A DNA stretch of 64,000 nucleotides from the NCBI GenBank assembly GCA_037903355.1, contig JBAJFE010000026.1:2232001-2296000 (forward strand). Reading direction: 5' to 3'. The translations under genes and the position numbers were made by a program. This document shows positions 37,311 to 50,527 of the stretch, piece by piece. The notes beneath the pieces were generated by a model that saw only the letters and a list, made by a program, of their open reading frames with translations, did no database searches and was not told the origin of the DNA. This DNA is from Trichuris trichiura (Eukaryota > Nematoda > Enoplea > Trichinellida > Trichuridae). The first letter of the stretch is position 1; every line of letters starts with the position of its first letter.

Positions 37311-40300
37311 TGAGAGCGGTGAATCTGGTAAAGTGAGTTGCAAACCTTTGCTATGCTCAAAGGAGGCTTACGCGTCAGCTGTTGTCAGTGAGCATATGGT
37401 TTCCAACCGTCAAATCTGACAGATCACGTGTCGAAGACGTCGATGTCTTATTGCCTTGAGAAATGCTTGCGAAACAGATGACAAGTGTCAAGAAAGGGCG
37501 AAACTGAAATGGTCAGTGGTTACTTTCCACCTGAATGGCTAAATGACATTTTACTGCTGAGAGCATTTAGCCTAAGGTCATGGTCTAAATCAGAAAATGG
37601 CTGCACGTAAAGTTGCTTTATTGATTTTTGAGTGAAGTCCCTTCCAGGGCATTTCTCAACTGTTTGCGTTGAGATAACAGTGGTAAATTGAAGACACTCC
37701 ATTTCATGAGCGCTTCGTAAGTTTTCCGGGTTCTCTAAGGAGGCCACCTTTTTCATCCCAACCGTAAACATTGAACAAAACTGTTTTAAAATCTGCGTTT
37801 TTATTTTCCATTTTACGCGTGTTAGAACGAGCGTCTTGCAGCATCTGGAATGACTCAGAGTTTCAGATTGTTACAGTTTGTAGCGCTACATTTTCAATTA
37901 GCGTCTTATTGTTTCACAGAGAAATTGCGATTGGCAGAGAAGTTCAGCTTCAGAGACTGATTTAGGGTTTTGCTTGCTTGCTTGCTTGCACAGATTCTTC
38001 CGTTTTCTTATGCAAATATTCTGCACTTTTTCCTGCTTGGAAAAACTAAGGACGGAGAACGTTAAAGTTTGTCGACGGAGACAGCGAAGGAATAGGAAAG
38101 ACTAGCAGATAGAAGTAATTGTTTGCTTTCACTTCGCTGGAAGTGAAGTTGTACATGCTCTATTCTTACAGTTGAGCACTCTAGAAATAGGCAATAAAGC
38201 ACCTTGCAGTTGTAATGTTGTTTTACCTGATAAACTTCTGCGGAAAAATGCCAGACGCAGGACTTCAGTAGTTCTTTTAAAGAGAACAGTTTTTCCTCCT
38301 TTGTTAATTTTTGTCACACGTTTCTTGTAGCACTGATTACTAGGGTCACCGGTGAAAAAACGCTTGTTTGTCTCTTTTTGTACTCGCATAAGAGATATAG
38401 TGTGCCAGTGGAGAAAAATAGCTTTACGGAGTTACAACGTATTGAACGATCTGCTTACGTATCTTAAATCTTTTCGCGCTTTGGAACTCATGAACTGTTG
38501 CCATGCTTGGTTAAACTGGTCATTCCACCTTCATTCAGGGTGAATGGAAGCTAAGTATAAAATGAAGCTAAGCTGCAGCTGACGAAACTTCTTTTCCTTA
38601 TTCCAGCTTTTGTTGATGGAAATAGATGGTCTTAATTCCCAGTGTATATTGTTTTTAGTTTAATCACTTTTCGTTTATGTTTCTTTACTTGATGATAAGC
38701 GACTCAACTATGCTCCAGCTTTTCAAATAATGATTTCATGTTCAGGTGGTTTTGCTAGAGGTGGTATAATATTAAGGGCTACTTTTACGTAACTTCCACT
38801 TAGGAAAACGTAAACTTTTGCCGCAAATGCATACCTTTCGTCATAATGAATTTACTAATGGCAGACAGCTTTCAGGGTGTTATGCATTAGGACAACCTTG
38901 AGATCACTTAGGTTTTGTCGTACCCATTATTATTGCTGACTCAAAGCAACAAAAGTCAAGCGTACCGAGACCTGTCATAGAGCTTCACCTAAATCCATGG
39001 CTAAGGACAATAGGAGCGGCGATGGGTCGGCAAAATCCGTTTGTATGTGTCCTGCTGAACGGTTAGTTGAAATTAGACAGAGTCAAAGCATATTGTTCAA
39101 AGGTGGAATACAGGATTAATCTTCCAAAATGCAAACCCATTGATTTGGCACAGTATTTTTTTTGTAATTGGATTTCTTCATTACTTATTACTATCTTGCA
39201 ATATTTCCTTGTCCTTAAACGCGGTTTTTCCTTGTTTCAGCAGCTTACGATCAGTAGTTGTGAACTTTCAATAGCGTTTAGACGAATCAAGTACCATATA
39301 TTGCATTGCCTCAGAGAGCATATTTCAGCAGAAACATCGAACCTTAATGCCTCAGTAAAGCCGCTTTAAACGAGACGAAAATGCCCATTGGGACGAATGT
39401 TGAATACGCGAGCAGTCACGTTAGTAGTTCAAGTAGGAGTACACTTTATTTGTATGCAGATTGGTTTGTGCACGATTTAAAGTCTCGTAAAGGAAGGTTG
39501 TCTCACTAGATTTATGGCCTTCTATCAGACGCCTGCAGATGAATTTCTTTCTTCTTTAGTCGTTGCGTTTTAACAAAGACCATTGGTTAACTGTTTAAAT
39601 CAGGTTTGAGCAGCTGAACTACTTCAGATTTTGTTGACATACGAACACGTGATAAGTTTCCACTAAAGTATGCAAAAGTGGACAGTTTGAAGTATAATAA
39701 TTTATTCGGTACCGTGCTTATATTATCATCCAAGAAGGGTTTGATGATTGAAAATCAGTCTATTTTAATCTTCTGTTTTAGAACTATAATTGTTTTCACG
39801 GCATATTTGATGTAAATCAGATTCACACATGCGTGACTTACGAGTTGGGGAACGCTTTTTTTAATACACACTGTGCTCATAAGGTTTCTTTGCGTGCGAA
39901 AAAATGTGCAAGATTTGTGAAATAAATGCCATCGAAATAGGCATCTTAAAAGTATCAAGAATGTTCTTTGTGCGCAAAACGTGTTAACCTGTTTGCTAAA
40001 GAGTTGCAGAACCTTGTTGCCGATAGGAAAATTGAATCATCGGTAAAAGAAGGACGTAAAACAGGAAACTCTCAACTCTGCTGATGTCAAGTCATCGCGA
40101 AAACAATGGAACAACGGAGTATTCGTGGCCACATTACGTTAATTTCGTTTTAATTGAAGCAAATTAGGGTGGAGCTTTCGGGACTCGCTTAGATCTGTCA
40201 TCTTAAGCACACGAAGTAAGACGAAGGCGACCGGCCAAGTGATCCCGAAAGTCTCCAAAATTTTATTTCACTGAAAAGGGACCTAAAGTGATTTTGCCAT

Positions 40301-43300
40301 GAGAAGCAAGTCGGTATTCTTTCGATGTGTTTATGTTCGCTGAAGTCGCACGGAGTACTTCGTTGTCTTATAGCTGCACTGGCGAGAACCGTAGCCAAGG
40401 GTAGAACCTTTGATGTGGGAAGGTTGTCTGTGGAAGAGCTGCTCTGGTTTCAGAACTTTCGGTAAACGACTGTTTTATCATGCACAAATAATAAGAAATT
40501 ATAAAAACCGGTTAAATTCCATATTTTCATAGCGTCGCTGCAGTGCAAAGGGTTCATAAGGAAAACCGATTTCCAGTAGAGCACGTTTTTACTCATGGGG
40601 ACTGTTTTTCTTTGTCGAATTCTCCTTTTTGTGAACACGTCAAATCAGATAGATTCCCATCCCGTTAGCAAATTTCAATGCAATAAATTGACGCAGTAGA
40701 GGATAGTTGGACAACTGGTTCATTATTTGCAAGATCTGTTCAGTCGTAACAGTTGCCAACGAAATAGAAGTTTAACTTGCTAGTGACAGCTAAACGAAAG
40801 GTTAATCACGTTTCAACTCTGCCGGCAGATGATTTGTGAAGTCATATTGTCTTTGAAATTGACTAATTCATCAGCTGAAGAAACAAGCGTTTCGTTTTCT
40901 TGAAAGTCAGTAAACCCGTAGCCTTTCCACGTTTATAACCAATACAGTATGTCTTAATAGTCGCTTATACAATGTCATACTGCTGCACGTAGCCTTCATT
41001 TTTACTTGCCATTCTTCTAAGTTCATTTTATCTCTGTTTGTATTTAACCGTTGTTCCATTAAGTACGTAAAAACAGCGTTTTTCTAGCCATTCCTTGGCG
41101 AGAAATTTTTATGTGATGCGTTTATGCTCTTTCATACACTTTGTTTACCTTGTGTGTCAGAGTGATTTCAAAAAAAAACATCTAGTGGTTTTTACGTTTC
41201 ACGGTATGGCAATTTTCCGTTTTGAGTAGGTATTCTTGTCTTAACTAAATTACCATAGTTCCGTATGAAATATACGTCTATCCGACGTTCTTTTGTCACT
41301 GACAAAAACTAATGAACAGATGCTCTTAAGTTGCGTTCTCTCCCTTTGTACGCTCAGCGTTGTTTATTCCTTTTGTCTTTAACACAGTGATTACCTTGTG
41401 GTCACGTCCTTTTTATTATTCCAACATTACCAAGTAGCACTTGCTGGGATTGCCCTTTTTCATCTGAACTCTCGCCATTCCATTAAAAGCTCTATGTTCA
41501 GTAGTGCAACATAATTTTATTTGGGAATGTGTCAGTTATGGGCAACTCAAACTTTTACCATTACCTCTCCTTTCTTCACGTAATCTGTTTTAGCAAAAGG
41601 TAGATGTTTATAAGTTGTCTTAAATATTCCTGATTTGAGGTAAAAATGTGGAGCACTTCTTTTACCTTGTTAACTTCAAATTCCTTAATTAGAGTTTATT
41701 TCGCGGAAGCGTTTCCAGGTATGCTTTTCTAAACGTGTCCGTTTCATTGATTTAACCTTGCATTATTTTTGCATCTACTACAGCACCCAAAGCCATTATA
41801 TCAGTGCAAATTCTGCTGGACAACCGCTAGAGCGATCAGTAAGCGGTAAATATCCTAGCACGGACAACTGGAGGTATCGATCATTCTGAATGCGCCTGCA
41901 CCAGTAAACCTGCCCATGATGTTGCGTGCATCCGCAAGCGTGACTGTAAAAACGCATGACAGAAAAAATCCAGCGAATCGCTGCCCACATGACACAGGAT
42001 TCGGTAGGATATAGGCGTTTACCCAGATGAATCAGAAGTGCGCCATGTGTTGCGCCGTCTCAAGTGCATGGTGAACTTGCGTAAACGGCAAGTTAAACTC
42101 TAGGCAGTGAGGTAGCCCTCATTATTCAGAGGTGTACCGTTATATTAAAATGAAAGCTTTTCCGTTTCGTGGACGTATCGTCAAAACAAACTGACAGTGT
42201 AGAGCAATCGTTTTGGGGTATGAGTTCACATTTTCAGCTTCGATATGTTCTGTAGATCGAAGCTTTTTCTTCTTTGAGTGAACTTTAAAGTCAGTAATTA
42301 CGAGACAAAGTCCCAGCTAATGAATGACTGACTCACTTGCAAAGGCAGAAGCTGAATGTAGAGCATGCATACCTCAGTGCTATTACAACCGACTGCTTCC
42401 TTTGTCACCACGATAGTGAATGGAGTCTAACCAATCGTTCATTCGTTCCTGTTTTGTTCTCATGATTATTTCCTTGAGAAGCAACCACTGAATTACTAGG
42501 CCATTCGAGCGGCGCAAGTACACTCCATCTGTCCATCTCCATCACAAAGAACCTACATTTAACGTTAATGGTACCACTAGTTTTAGAAACGTAAGTTTTT
42601 TTGAAACTGATGTAGGAAAGGTATGTATACTCACGTAACTGCGTAATGAGCTGTCTAGCTTTTAGTCTACTGAGTAATTCTAACTGAAATTCACCCACTG
42701 ACGAACTATGTGTTCACTGAGTAACGCGATGCTACTATAATTCATATTTTCCCTTCATATGGTAGTGTTTCATAAATGGAACTGTTTTTCTCTGGTCTTA
42801 CGATCTCTGTATGCCCTATTCAAAGACGCTCATTCGTCTACCATTGTTCGCCGGTGACGTACATCCAACTTTATTTCAACTAGCTTAAGAATATTTGGTT
42901 GTCTCTTTTTTTAGATTTGTTTGTCACCTATATGGCAATAATTAATGCTTAGAAGTAGAAGCAGAAATATTATCCGAGGTATTACTTGCATCGAAGTTGT
43001 GATGGGAATTTGGTTCAGTTATACTGCAGTTCCACGGCGATATGTTAATGCGTACTATATCCTTCACTAGTTTATCAAAGTTCCTAATTTCATCGTTTCT
43101 ACGTTTACCTAATTTTACTGAAAATACTCGGTTCGCTTGTTCGATGAGGCAGTGAGTGAATGTTACAATATAAAAATTGTACCTTTTCGTCAGAAGGCCA
43201 TTTTTTTGAAACAAACGTTTCTATGAGAGAACTTGTTGCTCAGTTGACTTGGTCAGAATGGAGTGCACATTGAAACAGTAATGGTTTTGATTTTCTTTTT

Positions 43301-43304
43301 CTTG
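37311..43304. other. Gene-poor interval
   Basis: About 6 kb without a recognisable gene. Open frames up to about 118 codons have no family features. A GCTTGC tandem (37968-37990) and a degraded hammerhead-type repeat (40168-40256) are present. TTTATT at 42870-42875 may be the poly(A) signal of the minus-strand fibrinogen-related gene, which would place a 90-codon frame at 43214-42942 inside its 3'UTR. Confidence 0.4.
40168..40256 (-). repeat. Degraded hammerhead-type fold-back repeat, copy E
   Basis: On the minus strand the stretch GATGAC, then AGATC TAAGCGA GTCCC, then GAAAGCTCC aligns with the motif CTGATGAC + stem II + GAAAGCTC of the intact copies, but the first core bases and half of stem II are mutated. 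A second half-copy (CCCGAAAGTCTCC, + strand, 40243-40256) gives weak inverted symmetry, as in the palindromic copies. No target-site duplication identified. Confidence 0.45.
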
Positions 43305-46300
43305 CTAGCTTGGCCTTATTTTCATACGGGTTTGCTTCATTTGTAGCCAGTCACCTGTATCAGAACTAAGCCAAATCATGCCAATATGGAAATTTCCATT
43401 GAGGTTTACAGTCTGACAGTGGGTAAACCACCATCCACTTTCGTAAAAGTTAGCACAGTGTGTACTGCTCGCGTCATGGTCTTGGTCTGGAGTGCTGAAA
43501 GGCATTCCGCGATGGTGACTGAACGAGTCTGTAAGATTTCCTCCAACATGAGAGCCCACGAAGAGTGAATATTTTTCGCTTTCGCTGCCAATTTTAAACT
43601 CACTGTAGTCGGCACGACGATAATCTCCAAATATGTCAACTGTTTCGATTCTCAGACTGTATTTTCGTTGCACTGTTAATAAGTGTATCACTTCATTTCC
43701 GAGCCAAAAATTTGTTGATAAATTTCCAAAGCCTTCTTTGTAGTCAGTCCAGTTTTTGTAAAAGCTGGTATCGTTACTTATCCTTTGCTGAATGACTGTC
43801 CAACCGCCACCATTATCTTCCATATCACAGCGAACTAAAACAGTCGTCGAACTTCTTCTTGGTTTGATGAGGTACAAGCCGGACTGATATGTTGCAAATT
43901 TTGCTGGCGTTTCTTGTAGGCAGTCTGCAAAGGACAGATATTACCATATTTCTAGAAGCGGTGCCAATTCGATTTCACTGCTTACTAAATAATGGCTAAG
44001 GTATCAGGTAACATTATGGATTATACCGTGAATTCCTTTCATTAGTATTTATTCCGTGAAAGCTATTTCAGGATTTTGAAATGTTAGCCATGGCTGGTTC
44101 TAATGAAAATTCGAACTTCGTTTATTATTGTTATGAGTACTTCATTGTTAAGTTTTGATTTCATTTACATGTTTATGCATTTGTTTTAATTCTATGCTGG
44201 ATGTAATTGTGTTGGCTAGTAGCGTATATATTAGTATCCACCTGCAAGTCTCAGGTAAGACTAAAATTCACTAATATTAAGTTAGCAGAATGAACATAAT
44301 TTCTTTCCAACCGCAGATGACTGGGAAACAAAAACTGCAGCTATCCGTTCTTCTATGTATAGTTTGTTGCCTGAACCAGTTGGTGATAATACTGCGGAAC
44401 TATCCAATTTGATGAAATACAAAACTAATGGTTTTAAGTCAACTGATTTTTTTATAGTTGCTGGAACAGATACGTTTTCTGTTTCTTTGGAAATTAGTAC
44501 AGGGTTTAGATCTATGGCTAAAATCGTATCTACTTTAAGTAATTTGCAAAAGCAGTGAATTGCAAACTGCTGATTCTTCTTTGCAGCTTGTTAGCTTATG
44601 CGTTCTGCTAAAAAATTCCTCTTTAAGTATTTCGTCAGAATTGATAGCATGTTCAGTAGTACTTTGAAACAATCATTATAGAAGCGCATTAACAACTTAC
44701 CATCAGGCTGTTGATTTTCGATTCGCTTCAGTCTTTCGCTGATTTTGGACAGACTTGCGCCGAATGTTGTTATGTGTGACAAGTTGTCCATGCATTTGAG
44801 CAAGTCCACTGCGAACTCTTTCAGTTGGCTATAATCTGCTTTTTGTCGTAATTTTTGAAATGCTTCTTTTATCTGAGTTTCTGTTTCAACTAAATTGAAA
44901 ACAACCACAGTATAAATAACGACTTACTTAGTATGCGAACTTAGTTCTTGTGATGCTGGTTCATTTTTATTCACTCTCTGTTTAGCATTTTTCAGTGATT
45001 TTAGGTTTCAGTATGTGAAATCAAATTTTGATAAATTAAAGTCCTTACAAGTAAGTGGTTGTAGTGATAATATCTCCTGTTCTAGCTTATAGTGCCCTAA
45101 TAAACTTTCCATATTAAAGTTTGACGTACTTGAGTATATGGGTATCTTGTAACGTGCGCTTGTGTTTTCCTAATCTAAGTTACGCTGGTTCTGTTCAAAA
45201 TAAACAGGGAACAATACGGTTGTTGATTTAAATGGACAAACCGTAACTCTCATCATGATAATTTCAGACGTTTTAATGCTTGCGCTTATTCGTAGACTAG
45301 GCGAAACTACAGAATAGCTTCTAGTTACTCATAGAACGATAAGCTGATGACAGGTTATCAGTAGTTGGAAAAGTCCAAAAATGTTTGTTTACTTGTTTCA
45401 TTAAGCTGCTTTATCTTGGTTCTAGTCATGAGAATAATTTTTATCTTTTCCATTCTGAAGTAACGATGTATTAGAAATAAAGCCGCAGCTGCTACGGAGC
45501 GTGTTGAGCAACGGAATTCGACAGCCGATAGCGGCTGAGATTTTTTATTCGTCTGTGGTGGTTGCTCACACCTCCGTTATCTATAATCATTCCTAGATAG
45601 TGCGGCGTGTCCTTCAAAGGGGCAATCCTTGGCTGGTCTCCTCTTCGTACACTCGTTCGCGCTTCCATCGTCAGCGTCGGTTTCCCTGTTTTCTCCCCTT
45701 TTTCTCATTGAGTTCCTCCATTCTCCGGCGTGTCATGCCTCTGAGCAAGTGTTATTTCCCTACAAACGAGTTGCTCAAATGGAACTTTTGCGTAAGCAGA
45801 GATTTCTGTGAATAAGTCCTAGAGAGCTAAGAGAACGAATAGCCGCTTGTAAAAACGGCAACTCAGTCGGTACATGGGATTAACACTTTTCAGAACATTT
45901 CTTGGAGCAAATAGTCATACGAATTTTGGTTGTGATATCGCATTGCTAAACGAAAGGATACCCCATTATATCAACGAATTTTTCCTAATGTGGTTTTTGA
46001 TTGACATCATCAGTTTTTTGTTGTTGTTTAGTCATTAGAGATTGTCTTTCGATTCCTAGTGGGCCACTGGATCTCTTCCATGTGGTCTTCCTGGCAACAG
46101 ACACTGGAATAGGTTTCCGTTCCCGTTTCCAATGAATTATGCTTGCCAGGACTCTCCACTGTCGTTTTTCCGTTGTGTGTAACTCTGGCTAACAAAGCTC
46201 ATAGTTTCAAGGAGTTTCGATGGGTTCAGTGATCTATGTGAAACGTAAAGTTTTCAGGTGGGACTTTTATTTTTTGTATGCTTTATCCAACTTCACAGAA

Positions 46301-47918
46301 GAAGAAGGATAAAAAAGAAAGCTTGCGTATTGGTTTAATATTATTTCGTTTAAGTAAGAAGGTAACATATCCTTGTAAAAGCTTCGGGAACTGAATTCCT
46401 GCCGTAATAAATGAAAATATTAATATTTAGTTGAAAAGAATTTATGTAATGTCATATTTGTTGAACAATAGTTTAGTCTGCGTTTTGTTTAGTTGTTATG
46501 TAAATGCGATATGAAAGTACGTTCAGAACTTGCGCAGGCGATGGCAACTTCCGTTCATGCCTTCTCTTAATCCGCATACATTAACGGTGCTCATGTTGAT
46601 AAGTAAAATTATGATTCTGTTGTTTTATGAGATAAAATGTCACTTACGGAATTTCTTTTCGAATCCTGTTGCAGTTGTCTTAATTTCAGCTATTTCCAGA
46701 TCTTGTTGCATGTCTCTATGCACTTCCTTAGCCGTGAATAAAGATTTGTTCAGAAACTGCAGATTTAGATAGTTAAGCTTGTCACCATAGCGCAGCAAGG
46801 TTGTTTCGAATCTGTTATTCCACTGCCTTGATTCCTGTACTGCATTGAAGTGATCCATCTGAACTTTTCGTATAGTATGTGCCAGGTTAATTGTTCGATT
46901 CAGAGGTGGCCATATTTCAGTAGCAACATGCTCTTTCAATTTTTTAACAGCTCTACCTAAATTTTCATCCATATTTTCGATCCTGTCCATTACTCGCTTT
47001 TCGATGGAGGGCAGTTGCTCGTGATAGTCTCTTAGTTGTGATTCAATTCTATGTACCTTTGCATGCATTACTACACATTCTTTCTCAATATTTTCTTGAC
47101 TTAACTTGATTTCTTCCATCCTTTTGAAAGCCTTGCAAATACATGCCACGCTGGTCAAACGCGTAGTAAGGGAAGCACGTAGACTTTGCTCTTCTTGTTC
47201 GGACGGTGGTGACAAACCACTGCCAAAATCCATGCTATCATCACTCGACTTAGAATGCATCATTGCAGTGAGCTCGTTTTCTTCACAGCGTTGTTCAGTT
47301 TCGCATGCATAAGCAGTCTTCATGTTAGAAGTCGTATTTCTTATGTCGATATCTATTTGGTTAAGACGCCTTTGGATTAGTGTGAAGAAGTAGTCAACCT
47401 TCTTTTCAAGAAAGTGGGTCTGGTTCAATGCCTTTTCGATCTGCTTTTCACTTTGTTCCATGTAGGCCAACAGATCGCTTGCTTGGTTTTCTTCCAAATT
47501 CTTAATAATTACAATGTCTTGGTCTGGAAGCGGCGCTTGCCGCCGTGAAAGAGCGCTTGATTCTTTTCTTGCATTCATTTGCGGGCGATTAGGTGGCATA
47601 CTAATCAATTCATCTTCTTCTATGGTATTTTGTTTGTTGTTAATCAATTCATTGACTTTGGTCCATAATCGCATATTGAGTACCTGCAGGTCATTCAGTC
47701 GACGTTGGTCGTTAATTCTGGGCAATGTAGGTAAATAATTTTGTACTCATCATGACTTGATGGGCTTACCTTGATCGTTTGAGGGAAAGAACTTGTTCGG
47801 TTAGTCGTGTTAATCGAATATTCGTATCCTTCCAGTCGCTGTTGACATTTTCTTCTATAGTTGCTGTGCACATGTGCAGGCGCAATATGCAGATTACAAA
47901 AATTGTCCTTATCACCAT
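43305..47918 (-). CDS. Coiled-coil fibrinogen-related protein (FReD domain)
   Basis: Extracellular or type II membrane protein: N-terminal hydrophobic segment, long coiled coil, C-terminal fibrinogen-like domain. Minus-strand exons: 47918-47770, 47717-46648, 44889-44701, 43924-43305; about 675 aa. The start MVIRTIFVICILRLHMCTA could be a signal peptide or an anchor. About 400 residues of heptad-like sequence follow (NIRLTRLTEQVLSLKRS, LRDYHEQLPSIEKRVMDRI). An acidic DSMDFGSGLSPP in the middle resembles a glycosaminoglycan attachment site. The FReD has DCLQETPAKFATYQSGLYLI, CDMEDNGGGWTVIQQR, FWLGNEVIHLLT, the Ca-binding loop DQDHDASSTHCANFYESGWW, and the closing MKIRPS. The cysteines of the domain are kept. 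A 1.76-kb intron separates coiled coil and FReD. The ATG follows the acceptor-like CTGGACAG. Function (lectin, signalling ligand or receptor) cannot be told from sequence. Confidence 0.88.
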
Positions 47919-49911
47919 CGATGAGTGCTGTCCAGAAATAGGATATCAAATAAACTTGTGGGTAAGATAAGGTTCCAAAGAAAAACTGTACGCGTGACAC
48001 AGATCTTTTCATCGATACCAGTGTTGGCCTTTCTGTTGCGCAATATAATTAGTCTCTGTTGGAAGCAAATCGTGTTGGCAACTATTCCATTTACTGCGCA
48101 GCCGTGCTATTCATTAGCCTTCCCTCCTTGCCAACGTGAGTGCAATTAACAATCACTCGCTTGGGTATCTTCATGCCAATTAATGATGTCAGGCCATGGG
48201 AATAAATCACTGTTCAAAATCACTGCTGTAATGTAATTCGCCAACGTAGAACTTCAACGGCAGAGAATTGCACTTTGGCGTAATGTCAGAGTTGTTTGGG
48301 CGGTTTCAAAAATATTTATTTTACTTAAGCATTATTTTAAATGATACACTCAGGGCTGCTGCATCCCATTCACGTTTTCAGTTAGGGAGCATTAGCGTGA
48401 TTGTCATGTTCTGTTGGGTATGGAGCTAATGAGTTGGTTTAAACTTTTATGTGGGCAGAAAGTGTTAACGCAGGTAGTTAAGAAAATGATTAGCGCAGTG
48501 TGGTAACCTGCCTAAATCCTGCTTTTTAAGTCAAACGTCGGTTAGTAACAACGCTAATGTTGAACGAACAGTTATCTGTTATTCTTACATATTGGTAACA
48601 AGTAAAGCGTGTAACAAGCATCAATTGGCCTTTCAGCAATAAAAGACAGGTTTGCTTTCATCTCACATTTTTTTAGTCTTCAAAACTCAGATGCGCTGTT
48701 TTCAGAATGCGTAGCATCTGTTTTTCAAACCTACAGCCGTTGTGACGTCTATAGTAACGTTTATTCTGCTAAGTTTACCAGCCACTTCGTCAGAACTTTT
48801 TACTCCGCTTGACTTGTTGCTTATTGCTTCCCTATCATTAGTCAGCAGCTTTGCCGCCATTCAAAGAACTCACAAATTTGACGTTTCCTCTTGTTCGTTT
48901 ATACGTCATTGTGTAACACTTTCTATTTTCACTATCCATTTTAGAGGATGTTTTGCCTGCGTCCATATACATTTCGCTTAATGGTATTTGTCATTAATTA
49001 GCATAAAAATCTGAGATCATCGCCATTCGTTAGTTTTTTTTGACATCCTTCAGAATGGAGCTGATAGGTCTGCTGATAGGTTGGGTTGCGAAAGCATGCT
49101 TAAGCGCATGCAAGTTGTTGACCTCATAGTTAGCTCTGAAGTTATTTGGTCTTATTATTTCGCATCATTGGTGTTCCTTGTGGCTTGTTCAGTTTGAACG
49201 GGTGCTTTCACCTTTTTGTTACTGATCTTAATCTATCATTCACACATCGAAATATTGGTAGAACAAGTTTACCTTTCTCGCACTGCCGATTGGGCTGTTA
49301 TTAATCACTGCATGAAAACTTGGTAACATAATTGGTATGCCAAAGATGACAGTGTTCCTCCTCGCTTGAAAAAATGTCAAAGCCTTTCAATTAATTCGCG
49401 CCTTCAGCTCTATGTGCCAGAATTTTAGTTCGTTTAAGTAAAACAGAATTGAATTTCGTTTTGAATTCAGAATAAACAAACTGAAGAGATCAAGCTATGT
49501 GTATACACTATTCCTACATTTTGAAGTGCTATACACATGCTTGTCAGATTGTTATTTCGTCTTCATTCTCTGATATTACTGTAATTATTCTGTCGAGGCA
49601 ATCATACGTGATTACCATCGCTACAAATATTATTGTTGCTATTATTTAAGCGCTCAGTATTGCCAAAAGAAATGAAACAAGGACAATTAGTCGACTGTAA
49701 AACTGCCTGGCTAAATCTGGGATGTCGAACGAATGCTCCGTATTTGCTTCTTATAGCTTAATGTACCATCGACTGAAAAATGTAGCACACCAGGATGAAG
49801 TGGACTCTTTTTCTGCGTTTTAATTGTTGAATTTGGGGCGATACAGACCGTCATAAGAACGATAACTTTCTTGATCACTACGAAAGATGCACTAATAATC
49901 AGTTGCCATTT
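47919..49911. other. Intergenic region
   Basis: About 2 kb upstream of the fibrinogen-related gene, without a recognised gene or RNA. Contains that gene's promoter and ends with the 13-bp left target duplication (49899-49911) of element C. Confidence 0.4.
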
Positions 49912-50117
49912 GATTCTTCTTTTTTCTTCTTTCTTCTCTCCTTGCTAACGGGTGCGTTATTCAGAATAAAAATTTTTTGCGGCTTTGCTACCCATTCGTT
50001 AAAAACGTTTATTTCTAAACGTTAACCCGCGGAGCTTTCAGGCCTCACCGGGGCCAGTCATCAGCGCTACGTGCGCCGCCCGTCGGGTCAGTCATGTTAG
50101 CAAGCCGCCATTTCAAG
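49912..50117 (-). mobile_element. Truncated hammerhead-bearing SINE-like element, copy C
   Basis: 206-bp insertion flanked by the 13-bp direct repeat TCAGTTGCCATTT (49899-49911 and 50118-50130). Read on the minus strand it begins GCGGCTTGCTAACATG and continues GACCCGACGGGCGGCGC, matching copy D at 53.7 kb for about 55 bp before the hammerhead motif and again across it. It ends in a purine/A-rich tail (GAAGAAAAAAGAAGAA). The tRNA-like head of copy D is missing, so this is a 5'-truncated copy, as expected of retroposition. Confidence 0.8.
50029..50066 (-). ncRNA. Hammerhead-ribozyme-like motif, copy C
   Basis: Minus strand: GCG, core CUGAUGA, C, stem II UGGCC/GGCCU (4 bp) with loop CCGGUGA, core GAA, tetranucleotide AGCU, C at the cleavage position, then CGC pairing with GCG as a short stem I. 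Stem II is wholly different from copies A, B and D yet still pairs. Confidence 0.6.
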
Positions 50118-50174
50118 TCAGTTGCCATTTTCTGCATAAAAGTTTATTGCTTAATTATTATTAATAGTAAAATA

Positions 50175-50527
50175 TCTTGAAGACGGGGTGCTTCTTAACA
50201 GGGCAATGGATTTTCATCACTACTTCATACGGTATGTTTTTTTGCCCGTTGATGGATTCTGAAATTAAACCGAAGCAAATGCCCTACCAACGGATGGATG
50301 AGCAATTATTAAGGAAAAATACAGAACAAGTACTTAAAACAGTTGACCATTACCACCATCGCTGACGACGGGACAAGGTCAGTCCCGAAAGCTCCGAACT
50401 GTTTTAAGTACTGGTTCTGTATTTTTCCTTAATAATTGCTCATCCATCCGTTGGTAGGGCATTTGCTTCGGTTTAATTTCAGAATCCATCAACGGGCAAG
50501 AAAACATACCGTATGAAGTAGTGATGA
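50175..50527 (+). mobile_element. Palindromic hammerhead-bearing element, copy B
   Basis: 353-bp insertion between 13-bp direct repeats TAATAGTAAAATA (50162-50174, 50528-50540). A 40-nt head (contains CTTCTTAACAGGG) is followed by inverted arms of about 130 bp that start CATCACTACTTCATACGG and include CCCTACCAACGGATGGATGA. The arms mirror each other almost perfectly within this copy but differ strongly from copy A outside the shared core. The loop region holds the hammerhead-like motif. Non-coding. It lies only 45 bp from copy C. Confidence 0.85.
50359..50396 (+). ncRNA. Hammerhead-ribozyme-like motif, copy B
   Basis: UCG, core CUGACGA, C, stem II GGGAC/GUCCC with loop AAGGUCA, core GAA, tetranucleotide AGCU, C at the cleavage position, then CGA pairing with UCG (3 bp, weak stem I). 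Orientation agrees with the orientation of the host element. Confidence 0.6.

Noticed and set aside
42942..43214. 90-codon minus-strand frame just downstream of the fibrinogen-related gene
   Set aside because: No family features, no splice link, and it falls before a plausible poly(A) signal of the upstream gene, so it is probably 3'UTR.
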